A stretch of 64,000 bases of DNA from JAPOXR01 sp965214695 (lineage in GTDB: Bacteria; Pseudomonadota; Alphaproteobacteria; Rhodobacterales; Rhodobacteraceae). The position numbers and the translations under genes are program-made. Within the stretch, counting starts at the first letter, position 1; each line of letters opens with the position of its first letter. Below the pieces are notes generated by a model. That model was not told where the DNA came from. It searched no databases and saw only the letters and a program-made list of their open reading frames with translations. Positions 44,596 to 53,680 of this stretch are shown here, piece by piece. The stretch is from positions 62,001-126,000 of the forward strand of contig OZ243967.1 of assembly GCA_965214695.1 (NCBI GenBank). Reading direction: 5' to 3'.

Positions 44596-46860
44596 TTACT
44601 GGTTGAAATAGAGTGCCGGGCCGAGTGTTTCGGCGACTCGTTTGCGCGCCGATTGTTCGTTGCTGGCGCGGGCGGCATCGAGCGCCTGGCGAACTTCTTC
44701 CAGCCGGATCCGGCGAAAGAGGTGCTTGACCCTGCCGATCGAGGTCGAGCGCATCGAGAGGGTCCGCAGGCCGGACGCGGCCAAGCAGACCGCTTCAAGG
44801 GGAAGCCCTGCCGTCTCGCCACAATAGCTGAGCGGCGTGCCCGATCTCCGGCACCGTTCGGCGATCATCCTGATCAGGTTCAGGTAGCTCATATTGAGGG
44901 TGTCATACTGGCGACGAACCCGTTCGTTTTCGCGGTCGGCGGCAAAGAAGAATTGCTTGAGATCATTGCCGCCGATTGACATGAAATCCACGGAGGAGAA
45001 AAACCCGTCGGACGCAAATGCCAGTGATGGAGTCTCGAGCATGGCGCCGAGCCTGATCTCGTCCGGAACCGGCCGGCCCAACCGCTTCTCCCGATCGACC
45101 ATTCCCAGGAAGATATCGCGGGCGGTATAGTATTCATCCTGCTCGGCCACCATCGGGAACATCACGTTCAGCGGGCGCCCCTTTGCGCCCCGTATCAGTG
45201 CCTCCGATTGCATTCGCAGCACGGCCGGCCTGTCCAGGCCGATGCGAATGGCCCGCCAGCCCATGGCCGGGTTCGGCTCGTCCTCCGGCCTGAGATAGGG
45301 CAGCAACTTGTCGGATCCGATATCCAGGGTGCGAAATATCACGCTTTTGCCACGGGCCGAATCCAGTACCTCGGAATACTGGCCGGCCAGCTCGTCGCGC
45401 CCGGGCAGAACCGGCTGCGCAAGGAAGCGAAGCTCGGTCCTGAACAACCCCACCCCCTCGGCACCGGAATTCTTGAGATTGGGCAGGTCGGTCATGACCC
45501 CGGCATTCATGTACATGCGTATGGTTTCGCCATCGCGGGTACGGGCCGGCTTGTCCCTGATGCCCTGGTAGCGCTGCGCCTGTGCCGCCTGCATCTGGAT
45601 CTTGCCGGTCAGCGCTTCGGCAGTTTCCTTGCCGGGTCTCAAATGGACGATGCCCTTCTCGCCATCGACAAATATTCGGTCATTGTTGAGCGCTTCGGTG
45701 GTGATCCCCTCGACATGGATCAGCAGCGGGATCGCCATCGCCCGCGCAATGATCGCCGCATGCGATCCGAATGATCCTCCCTCCAGCACCACGCCCTTCA
45801 GACCTCGGCCGTATTCGAGCAACTCGCCGGGGCCGAGCTGCCTGGCAACCAGTACTGGATTTTCCGGAGTCTTGTCCCTGTCGGCCATGCCCTGGCCGGT
45901 GAGAATTCGAAGCAACCGGTTCGAGAGATCGTCGAGATCGGCGAGCCGCTCGCGAAGATAGGTGTCGGAGACTTGGGCCATGCGAGCCCGCGTGTTCGAC
46001 TGCTCCATCTCGACCGCGGCCCCGGCCGACAACCCGTCCCGGATGTGCTCCCTGATCCGTTTGACCCATCCGGGTGAATTGGCAAACAGCCGGTAGGTCT
46101 CGATGACTTCCCTCGGTTCCTCGCCGGCCAGGACACTGGCGGTTGCCGCCATCTCGTCCACATGACCGCGCAATGTCCGGATGGCCTGTTCAAGGTTGTC
46201 CATCTCGAGTTCCGGATCATCGGCAACCGGGTTGGTCAGAACCACCCGCGGCTCATGCAACAGCACACGGCCGTCCGCCAGCCCCTCCTGGCCAATTCCA
46301 CCGGTAAACTCGACCGGCCTTGTATGCGGCGCCGCCATGGCCTGGCTCTCGTCGACAAAGGCGCCAAGCTCGGTCATGTCGGCCAGGAACATGGCCACAA
46401 CTTCCAGGATGACGATTTCCTCGGCGGCGAATTCTCGCTCCTTCCGCGACTGGACAACCAGGACACCCAGCGGCTCACCCAGCCTCTGGAGGGGGACTCC
46501 CAGGAAGGAGACCAGCACCTCCTCGCCGGTTTCGGGGACGAATTTGAAATCCTGCTCTCCGGGGGCGTTGGCGGTGTTGACCGGCGCCATGCTGCGCGCC
46601 ACCCGGCCAACCAGACCCTCGGCAACCCGCAACCTGGTGACATGCACGCTGTCCTGCCTGAGACCGGCAGTGGCACAAAGTTCCAGCGTTCGCGGATCCC
46701 GCAGGAGGTAGATGGTGCAGACATCGACCCCCATGCCATCGGCAATTATACGGGTGATCTGGTCAAGCCGGCTCTGTCCGCCAGTGACCTCGCGCAGCAT
46801 TTCCCGAAGCCGGAGCAGCAGTGACCTGGAGTCGATCCTCTTGCCGGAATTCGCCTGCAC
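44596..46860 (-). CDS. ptsP: phosphoenolpyruvate-protein phosphotransferase PtsP (EI-Ntr)
   Basis: The 754-residue protein is the first enzyme of the nitrogen-related PTS and passes phosphate from PEP to NPr. An N-terminal GAF domain (DVCTIYLLRDPRTLELCATA to about residue 160) precedes the EI domains. The phosphohistidine is in GGSFGSHAAIIARAMAIPLL, and the PEP-binding C-terminal domain has EGVGLFRTELRFL, RTLDIGSDKLLPYL, VMFPMVAEQDEY and the final LSYCGETAG. It starts 3 bases after lysC, an arrangement common in alphaproteobacteria. Confidence 0.96.
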   Translation of the reverse strand: MQANSGKRIDSRSLLLRLREMLREVTGGQSRLDQITRIIADGMGVDVCTIYLLRDPRTLELCATAGLRQDSVHVTRLRVAEGLVGRVARSMAPVNTANAPGEQDFKFVPETGEEVLVSFLGVPLQRLGEPLGVLVVQSRKEREFAAEEIVILEVVAMFLADMTELGAFVDESQAMAAPHTRPVEFTGGIGQEGLADGRVLLHEPRVVLTNPVADDPELEMDNLEQAIRTLRGHVDEMAATASVLAGEEPREVIETYRLFANSPGWVKRIREHIRDGLSAGAAVEMEQSNTRARMAQVSDTYLRERLADLDDLSNRLLRILTGQGMADRDKTPENPVLVARQLGPGELLEYGRGLKGVVLEGGSFGSHAAIIARAMAIPLLIHVEGITTEALNNDRIFVDGEKGIVHLRPGKETAEALTGKIQMQAAQAQRYQGIRDKPARTRDGETIRMYMNAGVMTDLPNLKNSGAEGVGLFRTELRFLAQPVLPGRDELAGQYSEVLDSARGKSVIFRTLDIGSDKLLPYLRPEDEPNPAMGWRAIRIGLDRPAVLRMQSEALIRGAKGRPLNVMFPMVAEQDEYYTARDIFLGMVDREKRLGRPVPDEIRLGAMLETPSLAFASDGFFSSVDFMSIGGNDLKQFFFAADRENERVRRQYDTLNMSYLNLIRMIAERCRRSGTPLSYCGETAGLPLEAVCLAASGLRTLSMRSTSIGRVKHLFRRIRLEEVRQALDAARASNEQSARKRVAETLGPALYFNQ

Positions 46861-46863
46861 GTC

Positions 46864-48090
46864 TCAGCCCTTGTCCAGTCCAAACGCGTCGTGCAGCGCC
46901 TGGACTCCCAACTCCATGTATTTTCGACCGATCAGGACCGATATCTTGATCTCGGAGGTGGCAATGACAGCAATGTTGATGTTTTCCTCGGCCAGCGCCC
47001 TGAACATCTTCGCCGCAACTCCCGATTGGGAGCGCATGCCGATCCCGACCACCGAAAGCTTGCAGACCTCAGTATCCTTGATCATCTCCCGGTAGCGAAC
47101 CTCCCCGGTATTCAGCAATTCATTCAGCGCCTGCTCCGCCTTCGATACGTCCTCAACCGGGCACGAGAAGGTGATGTCAGTCCGGCCCTCCTCGGAGATA
47201 TTCTGCACGATCATGTCGACAACAACGCCGACAGCGGCAAGCCGGCCGAAAATGGTGGCGGCAATTCCGGGCCGGTCGGCAACCGAAATCAACGTGATCT
47301 TGGCCTCGTTCCTTGAATGGGCCACGCCGGAGACCGCACGTGCTTCCATGATATCCTCCTCGTTGCACACCGAAGTTCCGGGCTCGTCGCTGAAGCTGGA
47401 CATGACCCGGAGCCGCACATTGTTGTGCATGGCCAGTTCGACCGACCTGGTATGGAGCACCTTGGCACCGAGCGATGCCAACTCCATCATTTCCTCGTAG
47501 GAAACCCGGTCCAGCCGCCTGGCGGTCGATACCAGGCGCGGGTCGGCCGTAAAGACACCGCTGACATCGGTGCAGATGTCGCAGCGCTGGCAGTCGAAGG
47601 CCGCGGCCAGGGCAACGGCGCTGGTATCCGAACCACCGCGGCCAAGTGTCGATATCCTCTGGTCGGATGTCACGCCCTGGAAGCCGGCAACGACGGCGAC
47701 CTGCATGCCCTCGTCGAATTTGGAGCAGATGGCATCGGTGCAGATCTCCTCGATCTTGGCCGCGCCATGGGCGGAATTCGTCCGGACCGGAATCTGCCAT
47801 CCCTGCCAGCTGCGGGCCGGGATGCCGAGATCCTGCAGCGCCATGGCCATCAACCCGGCGGTCACGTTCTCGCCGGACGAGACCACGGCATCATACTCGC
47901 GGGCATCGAATATCGGCGACAATGCCCTGACGGTATCGGCAAGTTCACTGGTCTTTCCAGCCATTGCCGAAACCACCGCGATCACCTGGTTTCCCGCCTG
48001 GACCTCGCGCTGGACCCTCGAGGCGGCATTGCGTATGCGCTCGAGCCCATCAACCGAGGTGCCGCCAAACTTCATCACGATTCGGTTCAT
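46864..48090 (-). CDS. lysC: aspartate kinase
   Basis: The 408-residue protein catalyses the first step of lysine, threonine and methionine synthesis. The kinase motif VMKFGGTSVDGLERIR opens the protein, with VSAMAGKTSELAD, STLGRGGSDTSAVALAA and FTADPRLV following. Two C-terminal ACT domains (SVADRPGIAATIFGRLA; KLSVVGIGMRSQSGVAAKMF) give feedback control. I chose the ATG at 48090 because homology starts there; the frame is open for 42 more codons. It is co-transcribed with ptsP. Confidence 0.96.
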   Translation of the reverse strand: MNRIVMKFGGTSVDGLERIRNAASRVQREVQAGNQVIAVVSAMAGKTSELADTVRALSPIFDAREYDAVVSSGENVTAGLMAMALQDLGIPARSWQGWQIPVRTNSAHGAAKIEEICTDAICSKFDEGMQVAVVAGFQGVTSDQRISTLGRGGSDTSAVALAAAFDCQRCDICTDVSGVFTADPRLVSTARRLDRVSYEEMMELASLGAKVLHTRSVELAMHNNVRLRVMSSFSDEPGTSVCNEEDIMEARAVSGVAHSRNEAKITLISVADRPGIAATIFGRLAAVGVVVDMIVQNISEEGRTDITFSCPVEDVSKAEQALNELLNTGEVRYREMIKDTEVCKLSVVGIGMRSQSGVAAKMFRALAEENINIAVIATSEIKISVLIGRKYMELGVQALHDAFGLDKG

Positions 48091-48245
48091 CCAGCCGGTC
48101 CCGCTTTCCTGGTCCGGCAACTCGCCGGCATGTCTGGTGTCTGGCAGCGCAGTGACATTGACCTGATCCGTATCATGGCCTGCAAACACGGAAGCGACAA
48201 CACTGGCAGCGTGCACGTATTGCCGACCGGCGAGGCCGTCTGGTT

Positions 48246-48689
48246 CTAGTTGGTATTTCCCGAATTTGGCCAGGGAAGGGGTGCAACAGGAACGCCTTCT
48301 TCCAGCAACGCCGCTGCCTCGTCGAGCCCGGCTTCGCCGAATATTGATCGCCGGGGAGACTCGCCGTCATGGATCGCCCTGGCTTCCTGGGCAAATTTGG
48401 GTCCGACATATTCCGAATTCTTCTCGACCCAGTTCCTGATCGCGACCAGGGCCTTTTCGGCTTGCGTCGAAGGGGAGTGCATCTCCTTCTTCGATACGGG
48501 TGTCGCTTCCGGTTCGGCCGGTGCCGACCCGCAGACTCCGGGTGCCATCAGGTTCTTCCCGATCCTGTCGCAACCGCAGGTTGGGCAGTGCAGCAATCCC
48601 GCCTTGTCCAGCTTGTCATAGGTGGCGTTCGACTGAAACCAGCTGTCGAAATGGTGGTCGTTCGCACATCTGAGGGAAAATCGTATCAT
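48246..48689 (-). CDS. DUF1178 family zinc-ribbon protein
   Basis: The 147-residue protein starts MIRFSLRCANDHHFDSWFQS and has paired cysteines in LLHCPTCGCDRIGKNLMAP, a zinc-ribbon-like unit. The C-terminal half reads NSEYVGPKFAQEARAIHDGE, which is highly conserved in alphaproteobacterial DUF1178 proteins. Its function is unknown. It lies upstream of lysC on the same strand. Confidence 0.9.
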   Translation of the reverse strand: MIRFSLRCANDHHFDSWFQSNATYDKLDKAGLLHCPTCGCDRIGKNLMAPGVCGSAPAEPEATPVSKKEMHSPSTQAEKALVAIRNWVEKNSEYVGPKFAQEARAIHDGESPRRSIFGEAGLDEAAALLEEGVPVAPLPWPNSGNTN

Positions 48690-48762
48690 GTCACCAATCT
48701 AGTGCACTGTTTCGGCTGAATCAATCAGGCAGCCAATTTGGGGTGCAACCCAGTTTTGTTGT

Positions 48763-49143
48763 TTATGCCGCCAGGGCCCGGGTTGCGTTCCAGTCCAGGT
48801 AGTCGGCCCACCGGTTGTTGTGCAGGCATGCCTTGATGGCCATGAGGCGATTGGCACCGGCTTTGGTCCAGTGGCTCCCTGGCTGCTTGAGGCGCTTGCC
48901 AACAAGCTGCCGGCCCAGGCTTTCGACCACGCCTGTGCCGACCTGCATGCCTCGCCTGATATACTGGCCCTCGTGCATGCGGTCCTGGTTGTTCCGGTAG
49001 TCGTCGACGCAGGCAGCCACATCCCTGCCCCGGTCCCGGAATGGCTCAAGCCAGGCAATGACCTCGTGCACGCGCCCGGCCTTCAGTTTGTCCCTGATTT
49101 CCTCGATGTGCCAAATCTCACCAAAGTACCGCCCAAATTTCAC
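48763..49143 (-). pseudogene. ISKra4-like transposase, C-terminal fragment
   Basis: The 126 residues include YIRRGMQVGTGVVESLGRQL, KRLKQPGSHWTKAGANRLMA and CLHNNRWADYLDWN, the pattern of the C-terminal domain of ISKra4-family transposases. The N-terminal two thirds are missing: upstream, a frame beginning MPWNETNWLL behind a good ribosome-binding site (near 49190) stops after ten codons. The sequence CTAGTGCAC...CAGCCAAT at 48699-48736 may be the element's end. Confidence 0.6.
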
Positions 49144-49339
49144 ATCAAAGTAGCCAATTGGTTTCGTTCCAGGGCATACGGATATCTCCTGTTGGTGTAG
49201 AAGTTAACAGGAATATGCCACGTTTTTTCGCCGGGCGAGAATCTGCCGACTTTTAGGTCAAATTCTTACAGGATGGTCCGACCCATGCCGGAATCGTGCT
49301 GATCGCAGCTGCAGTCAGTCAGGCGGCATTTCAGCGAGA

Positions 49340-50626
49340 CTAACTGCATAGTCCGAGACGTCGCCACACCGCTTTATCGGCCTCCCGCACCTCACGCGCC
49401 ACGACTTCCGCCTTGCGCTCTGCCTGCATCGCCCTGCACTCAGCTTCTGCCTTGTCCAAGGCAGCCATGCGGGCGAGCCAGGCCGGCGTTCGGTTCGCCC
49501 CTCGAAACCTCATCGCCTCGTCGAGAACGGTCACGGCTTTGTAGCCAAACGCTTCATGACATCTCGGATATCTGTTGCAACCCCAGAACACCTCTCCGGT
49601 CGTCCTGTTTTGACGCAATCTCATATGGCTCTTGCCACAGTTTCGACATTGGGGATGCGCGTCCACAAACCGGGCGCACCACTCCATGTCGTTGAAGAGT
49701 TCCGGGGGCAGAGCGATCTCCCCGTCCCTCTCCCAGGCGATCCGGATGGCGTCTTCCGGGTACAGGATTTCCATGTCTTTCATATGCTCTGCCCGGTATT
49801 CGCGTGCCGCCTCATCCGAACACCCGCAATAGACATGACTCTCACGACTGCCGGTCAGTTCCACGAGAAGTTCCTCGTCGCCTTCTCCAAACCAGGCAAG
49901 GTTGTATTCGCAATAAACGCAATCGGGGAGGAACGACACTGAGTGCATTCCCCTGTAGACATGAAGTGGGCATCCCTCGACCCCCGAATGGTAAACAAGT
50001 TTGCGTTGTGCAGTGTCCATCTTCCTGCGCAGGTCCTTGAGTAGATCTTCCTTCGCCGCAGCAAACCGGCGATCGAATTCAGCCTGCATTTCCTGGTGTT
50101 GCATCACCGCCAAACTCTCGCCCTCCGGGTGAAAGATCCACTTCATGGGGCATCCATTGTCGCCAAACCCGGTCACGCGATCGGCGAGTTCATCCACCTC
50201 AATGTCTTCGGGCAGTTGCGAGACGTCGACCTCGACGCAAGGCAGGCCGGCCGCAACGATCTTCTGACGCTTTTCGTCGCTGACAGGGTTTGAATTCCGA
50301 ACTTCAACCAGCAGTCGCTCGTCGCCGCTTTCCCGGAGCGCATCGACACGAAAGCCCGGCAGGGTGGCCTCCAGGACCACCGAATCCGCCACGAACATCT
50401 GGCTGTCCAGAAGGGGCCGCGCTGCGGACTCGGCCAGTGTAGCTCGTACATCCTCCTCCAGTTTCCGGAGCCGGTCCAAATGCTAATTCGGCCGCTCTGG
50501 AGCCGGCCATGGCGAATTCACGTATTCAGGCAAGTTGATCCTGCGGCGCGAGAGAAGAGCGGCCTTTGCCTCGGCATGTATTCGGCCCTCGCCACGGGCA
50601 ATGAGCCGGCGTCCATTCACGTGCAT
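49340..50626 (-). pseudogene. CoiA-like protein with topoisomerase-type zinc ribbon, interrupted by an in-frame TAG
   Basis: ATG 50626 follows a strong ribosome-binding site (GGAGAAGG) and opens a frame MHVNGRRLIARGEGRIHAEA that meets TAG at 50483-50485. The same frame continues from TTG 50477-50479 (LDRLRKLEEDVRATL) to 49340. The first domain has the nuclease-like pattern GFRVDALRESGDERLLVEVR and CVEVDVSQLP seen in CoiA-like proteins. A zinc ribbon CRNCGKSHMRLR...GCNRYPRC follows, like those in topoisomerase I. The total would be about 428 residues. The TTG could also serve as a restart. Role unknown; a DNA-processing or nuclease function is an inference. Confidence 0.65.
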
Positions 50627-50679
50627 GACACCTTCTCCCGCCTCAGCGTTTCTCTCGACTTTCCGGCCACGAACGGATC

Positions 50680-50973
50680 CTAATGGGCTTCCATGTAGCT
50701 GCGAAGAACAGCGTTGATGCGCGTCTGGTAGCCCCGACCCTGCGCCTTGAAGAACTCGAGCACGTCGGCATCCAGGCGCACTGATATCGGTTGTTTCGGC
50801 CGTGGCATGGTGACCTGAGCCTGCGACCAGTCGAACTCCCCTTCATCGGGATCTTTCTCAGGTTCAATGCCGGCCTCCGCCTCGCGGCGCAGCCTCTCCC
50901 AGTCCGTTTTTCCCTCACCCTTCCGGCGGATCGCCTCCTCCAGGGTGACTCTGGTGATATTGTCGTTCTTCAT
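50680..50973 (-). CDS. brnA: BrnA-family antitoxin
   Basis: The 97-residue protein has a ribbon-helix-helix DNA-binding C-terminus (PISVRLDADVLEFFKAQGRG then TRINAVLRSYMEAH) and a charged N-terminal part with DWERLRREAEAGIEP, as in BrnA antitoxins. It binds BrnT toxin and represses the operon. Its start lies 59 bases inside the toxin gene on the same strand. The likely promoter-operator is at 51340-51372. Confidence 0.92.
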   Translation of the reverse strand: MKNDNITRVTLEEAIRRKGEGKTDWERLRREAEAGIEPEKDPDEGEFDWSQAQVTMPRPKQPISVRLDADVLEFFKAQGRGYQTRINAVLRSYMEAH

Positions 50974-51226
50974 TTTTCCGTGCCCTCCGGGCAGTAATAA
51001 TCCGGATCAAGTCGCTCCGGAGCGTATAAATCTCCGAAACCATCCGTCCGCTCAGCATCCCGGTGGCGATCCAGCGTTCTTCGCCCGGATGATTTGACGG
51101 GACATGCAGCACCGCCCGCCCATCGAAGAGTCTGACAGCATCGAGAAAATCGATGCCATGTTTCAAGAGTGTTGAAGATCGTTTGTCCTCGTTCCACTCG
51201 CAATGTTCGTGTCGTGTTGTTGCCAT
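50915..51226 (-). CDS. brnT: BrnT-family toxin (RelE-like ribonuclease)
   Basis: The 103-residue protein has the BrnT pattern: EWNEDKRSSTLLKHGIDFLD, AVRLFDG, ERWIATGMLSGRM and the C-terminal IRIITARRARKNEERQYHQ. BrnT is a RelE-fold ribonuclease that blocks translation. I chose the ATG at 51226 behind GGAGG. The gene precedes and overlaps brnA by 59 bases, the toxin-first order usual for this family. The last ten residues (SHPGGGDPPEG) arise from that overlap and extend beyond the normal end of the family. Confidence 0.9.
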   Translation of the reverse strand: MATTRHEHCEWNEDKRSSTLLKHGIDFLDAVRLFDGRAVLHVPSNHPGEERWIATGMLSGRMVSEIYTLRSDLIRIITARRARKNEERQYHQSHPGGGDPPEG

Positions 51227-51337
51227 TTTGGCCTCCAACTCGGTTTGTTGTTTCTCTCGGTTCTCATTGTCTTCTCCTCTTGATTGAATGCCCTGCTGCT
51301 TTGGCAGGCGGGAACCGGTCAAGCTGTGACCGGATTG

Positions 51338-51372
51338 GCTATTGTATATACGATTCGTCGTACGTTTCAAAA
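51338..51372 (-). promoter_or_regulatory. brnTA promoter with operator palindrome in the spacer
   Basis: On the minus strand TTGAAA is followed after 16 bases by TATACA(AT), a plausible -35/-10 pair. The spacer contains the perfect palindrome TACGA-CGAA-TCGTA (51349-51362). A ribbon-helix-helix repressor such as BrnA would bind here and block RNA polymerase. The site lies about 120 bases upstream of brnT. Confidence 0.55.
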
Positions 51373-52010
51373 TAGGAGCGATCTGACGAACCTGGTCGGT
51401 GTTGTCCGGCACCATAAGCATGTCGATGGGGCTCCTGTCTTCTTCTGAGCTAATCAAATTCTCGAACACCGCGGTTGAATTACCTTCCCGGCACCGGAAG
51501 ACCTTCTCTTTCGTGCTGTTCACGGGGTGTTGTGCGTGAAATTTCTGCTGAGGAGGGCGAGAGATTCTTCCTGCGAGGCCAATTTCCGGGCAGTCCAGAC
51601 TTTCGGCATTTTCGGTCGAAAATCGGCGGGTCGGCAAGAGCAGCCGCTCGTAGTACCACCAGGATGCACGAAACGGAGTCCAGATGATTGTAGGGTTGGC
51701 TGCCAGGGTGCTTCCGGCACTGCACGGGCCATTGGAGAGCGCTCACGGCGATCGGCCGGACTCTGCCCGTCGCGGTAGGCCAAAATGAGGCTATTGTGCC
51801 AACATCAGCCCAACTCCCCCCGGAAGTGACGGACGCGTGTCATCCATCTCGCCATACTCTGTCGGTGCATCCTGCGGTGCCCAGGTTTCCTCCAGGGCAG
51901 GCAGCCTGGACTCGTCGGCAGGAAGGTCTGTACCACCAAGTTCCAATTGGTGACACATCACGGCGGCCAGGTGGGCGGCAAACCCCCGCCAAGGATATCT
52001 AGTGCACCAC

Positions 52011-52041
52011 CACCGTTTAATTGATGTTTTGATCAACGGTG
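52011..52041. repeat. 31-base interrupted palindrome
   Basis: CACCGTT at 52011-52017 and TTGAT at 52021-52025 pair with TGATCAACGGTG at 52030-52041. The preceding CTAGTGCAC and following CAGCCAAT resemble the sequence at 48699-48736 beside the ISKra4-like fragment, so this may be a solitary insertion-sequence end. Confidence 0.45.
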
Positions 52042-52105
52042 CAGCCAATCTGGAAATGGCCTGGCCGGAATAAAGTGAAGGCACCCATCGCCAATCAGCC
52101 TCGAG

Positions 52106-52600
52106 TCAATTGTCGAGCCTGACTGGATCGAAATTTTCTAGTATCGACTTCAGCGACGGTTCACTGACAAGCTTGGTCGCCTTCTTCGGCGTAAGCCAGA
52201 CCCGGTTGCGCTCGCCGGTCTCGGGATAGATGTCGGCAATTCCCGTGCACCGGACCGGGAACACGGCAACGATGCATGGCAGGGTCTTGTGCGGCTTGCG
52301 GAGAGACTTGGCATAGCAGTAGTGACCGATGCACTCGTCATGACATGTCCCAAGCACGCCGGCTTCCTCGTATGCTTCCTTCATGGCCGCTTCGGCCGGG
52401 GTCAGCCCGTTGACCGGCCAGCCCTTGGGAAGCTTCCAGCGACCGCTTTTCCTGCCGGTTATCAGCAGGACTTCGAACTTGTTCTTCCTGCGCCTTCGGT
52501 AACACAGCGCCGCGAATTGCGTCCGCACATCCGTCTTGGAGTGCCGTCTGCCCAGACGCAATGCATTGCCGTTCTTCTTCATGCCCGACTTGCCTGACAT
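52106..52600 (-). CDS. Nudix hydrolase
   Basis: The 164-residue protein has a Nudix box near its middle: GWPVNGLTPAEAAMKEAYEE then AGV, matching G-x5-E-x7-xExxEExGU. FAALCYRRRRKNKFEVLLIT before it and the phosphate-side strand RSGRWKLPKGW are typical of the diphosphoinositol-polyphosphate / NUDT-like group. I chose the ATG at 52600. It probably hydrolyses a nucleoside diphosphate derivative. Confidence 0.9.
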   Translation of the reverse strand: MSGKSGMKKNGNALRLGRRHSKTDVRTQFAALCYRRRRKNKFEVLLITGRKSGRWKLPKGWPVNGLTPAEAAMKEAYEEAGVLGTCHDECIGHYCYAKSLRKPHKTLPCIVAVFPVRCTGIADIYPETGERNRVWLTPKKATKLVSEPSLKSILENFDPVRLDN

Positions 52601-53142
52601 TGCCTTCCAGTCTTGTGTTTCGACCGATTTGGCAGAATTGTAGACTGGCTCCAGCCGGGAGTTCAATATCGGACGGGGCAGAAAATTCATGATCTGGGGC
52701 TGGCCTGGACGGTCTGTCCAGATCATGTGGTAGCGAAAGGGAATTCAGTAAGCTACGCGGTACTTTCCACAAGCCTGCTTGCGGCACGGGCTTGAGCGGC
52801 GCCGGGCTGAATTCCGCGCTAGTATCTCTGCCGAGCCTCTCTTGTGACCAGAATCAAGGAATAAAGCAGTTCAATGTAGGCGCGGGATTTCCTGTGGAAA
52901 CCTCCGCGGTTGCTGTGCCGCTTGCAAAACCATTGACCTGATCAGCCGATGAACAGGCCAGGGTTCTTGGTGTGATCAGGATGCGCCGCCGGGAATGCCG
53001 AAATTGACGCATATCCGGCAGCCACGCAGGATTCAGAGGGACAAGACTCGGGCGCAGCGGGCTCCAGGCCGCTCCTTGCCGCCGGCTGGTCCGTCCGGGC
53101 GGCCGCCCTGGGCGGCAGAAGGGATGTCGCCTTCCGCGGCGG
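52601..53142. other. intergenic region, no gene recognised
   Basis: Nothing recognisable was found between the Nudix gene and the transposase fragment. The sequence near 53050-53140 is very GC-rich with short palindromes. Confidence 0.4.
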
Positions 53143-53352
53143 TCAGGGAGGGCTTGCGAGGTGCATCAATTGGTCGCATGTCAGCGCCAGGGCCCCGAAC
53201 ATCAGGTGGCTGAACACCTTGACTTGTCCCCGCACCCGCACATGGCGGGTGCCGAACTCGTCCTCGAGGCGGGCCAATTCCCTCGTGCCGTGTTGCTGGC
53301 TGGCCACGAAGACCCCGGAGACAAATTCGGGCGGATCGTTGCCGAACCATGC
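53143..53352 (-). pseudogene. transposase C-terminal fragment (ISNCY/IS1202-like)
   Basis: A frame ending at TGA 53143-53145 reads PDAWFGNDPPEFVSG, DEFGTRHVRVRGQVKVFSH, then LMFGALALTCDQLMHLA. The HVRVRGxxKVxxHLMFGxLAL pattern matches the end of certain DDE transposases. The beginning of the gene is missing. Confidence 0.55.
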
Positions 53353-53401
53353 GTCTGGCGTGGTCTTGAAAAGAGGCTACCTGTAGGGCGTAGTGACCAT
53401 C

Positions 53402-53680
53402 ATGACCTCTATTTCAATGTCAGATCTTGAGGCGAACCTGCCGCACTATATTCGCGAGGTGCGCCATGGCAGCGAATTCGAGGTGCTCGACCGGGGTACG
53501 CCGGTTGCCCGCATCACCTCTCCGGTGACCAGCGGCGGCGAGGCTTGGGATGCGTTGATCAAGGACAGGGTTCTCACCCAGGGAAATTGACGGGCCCAGG
53601 AGATTCTCGACAAGCCTCTGATCAGGCTGCACGCTGGTCTTTCGTCGGCCGTCATCGAAGATCGCGACGACAGCGTGTGA
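53402..53680 (+). pseudogene. Phd-family antitoxin with in-frame TGA
   Basis: From ATG 53402 the protein reads MTSISMSDLEANLPHYIREV and FEVLDRGTPVARITSPV, typical of prevent-host-death antitoxins. A TGA at 53588-53590 interrupts it. The same frame continues RAQEILDKPLIRLHAGLSS and AVIEDRDDSV to TGA 53680, the toxin-binding tail. The real end overlaps the toxin start (GTGA). It is thus a nonsense-mutated antitoxin. Confidence 0.7.

Larger units (their letters stand above)
51227..52105. other. intergenic region: brnTA promoter and a palindrome, no gene recognised
   Basis: Apart from the promoter/operator at 51340-51372 and the hairpin at 52011-52041, nothing could be assigned. Short frames on either strand show no domains. 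Confidence 0.4.

Noticed and set aside
51480..51783. short frames on both strands between brnT and the Nudix gene
   Set aside because: No domains, no translation signals and mutual overlap.
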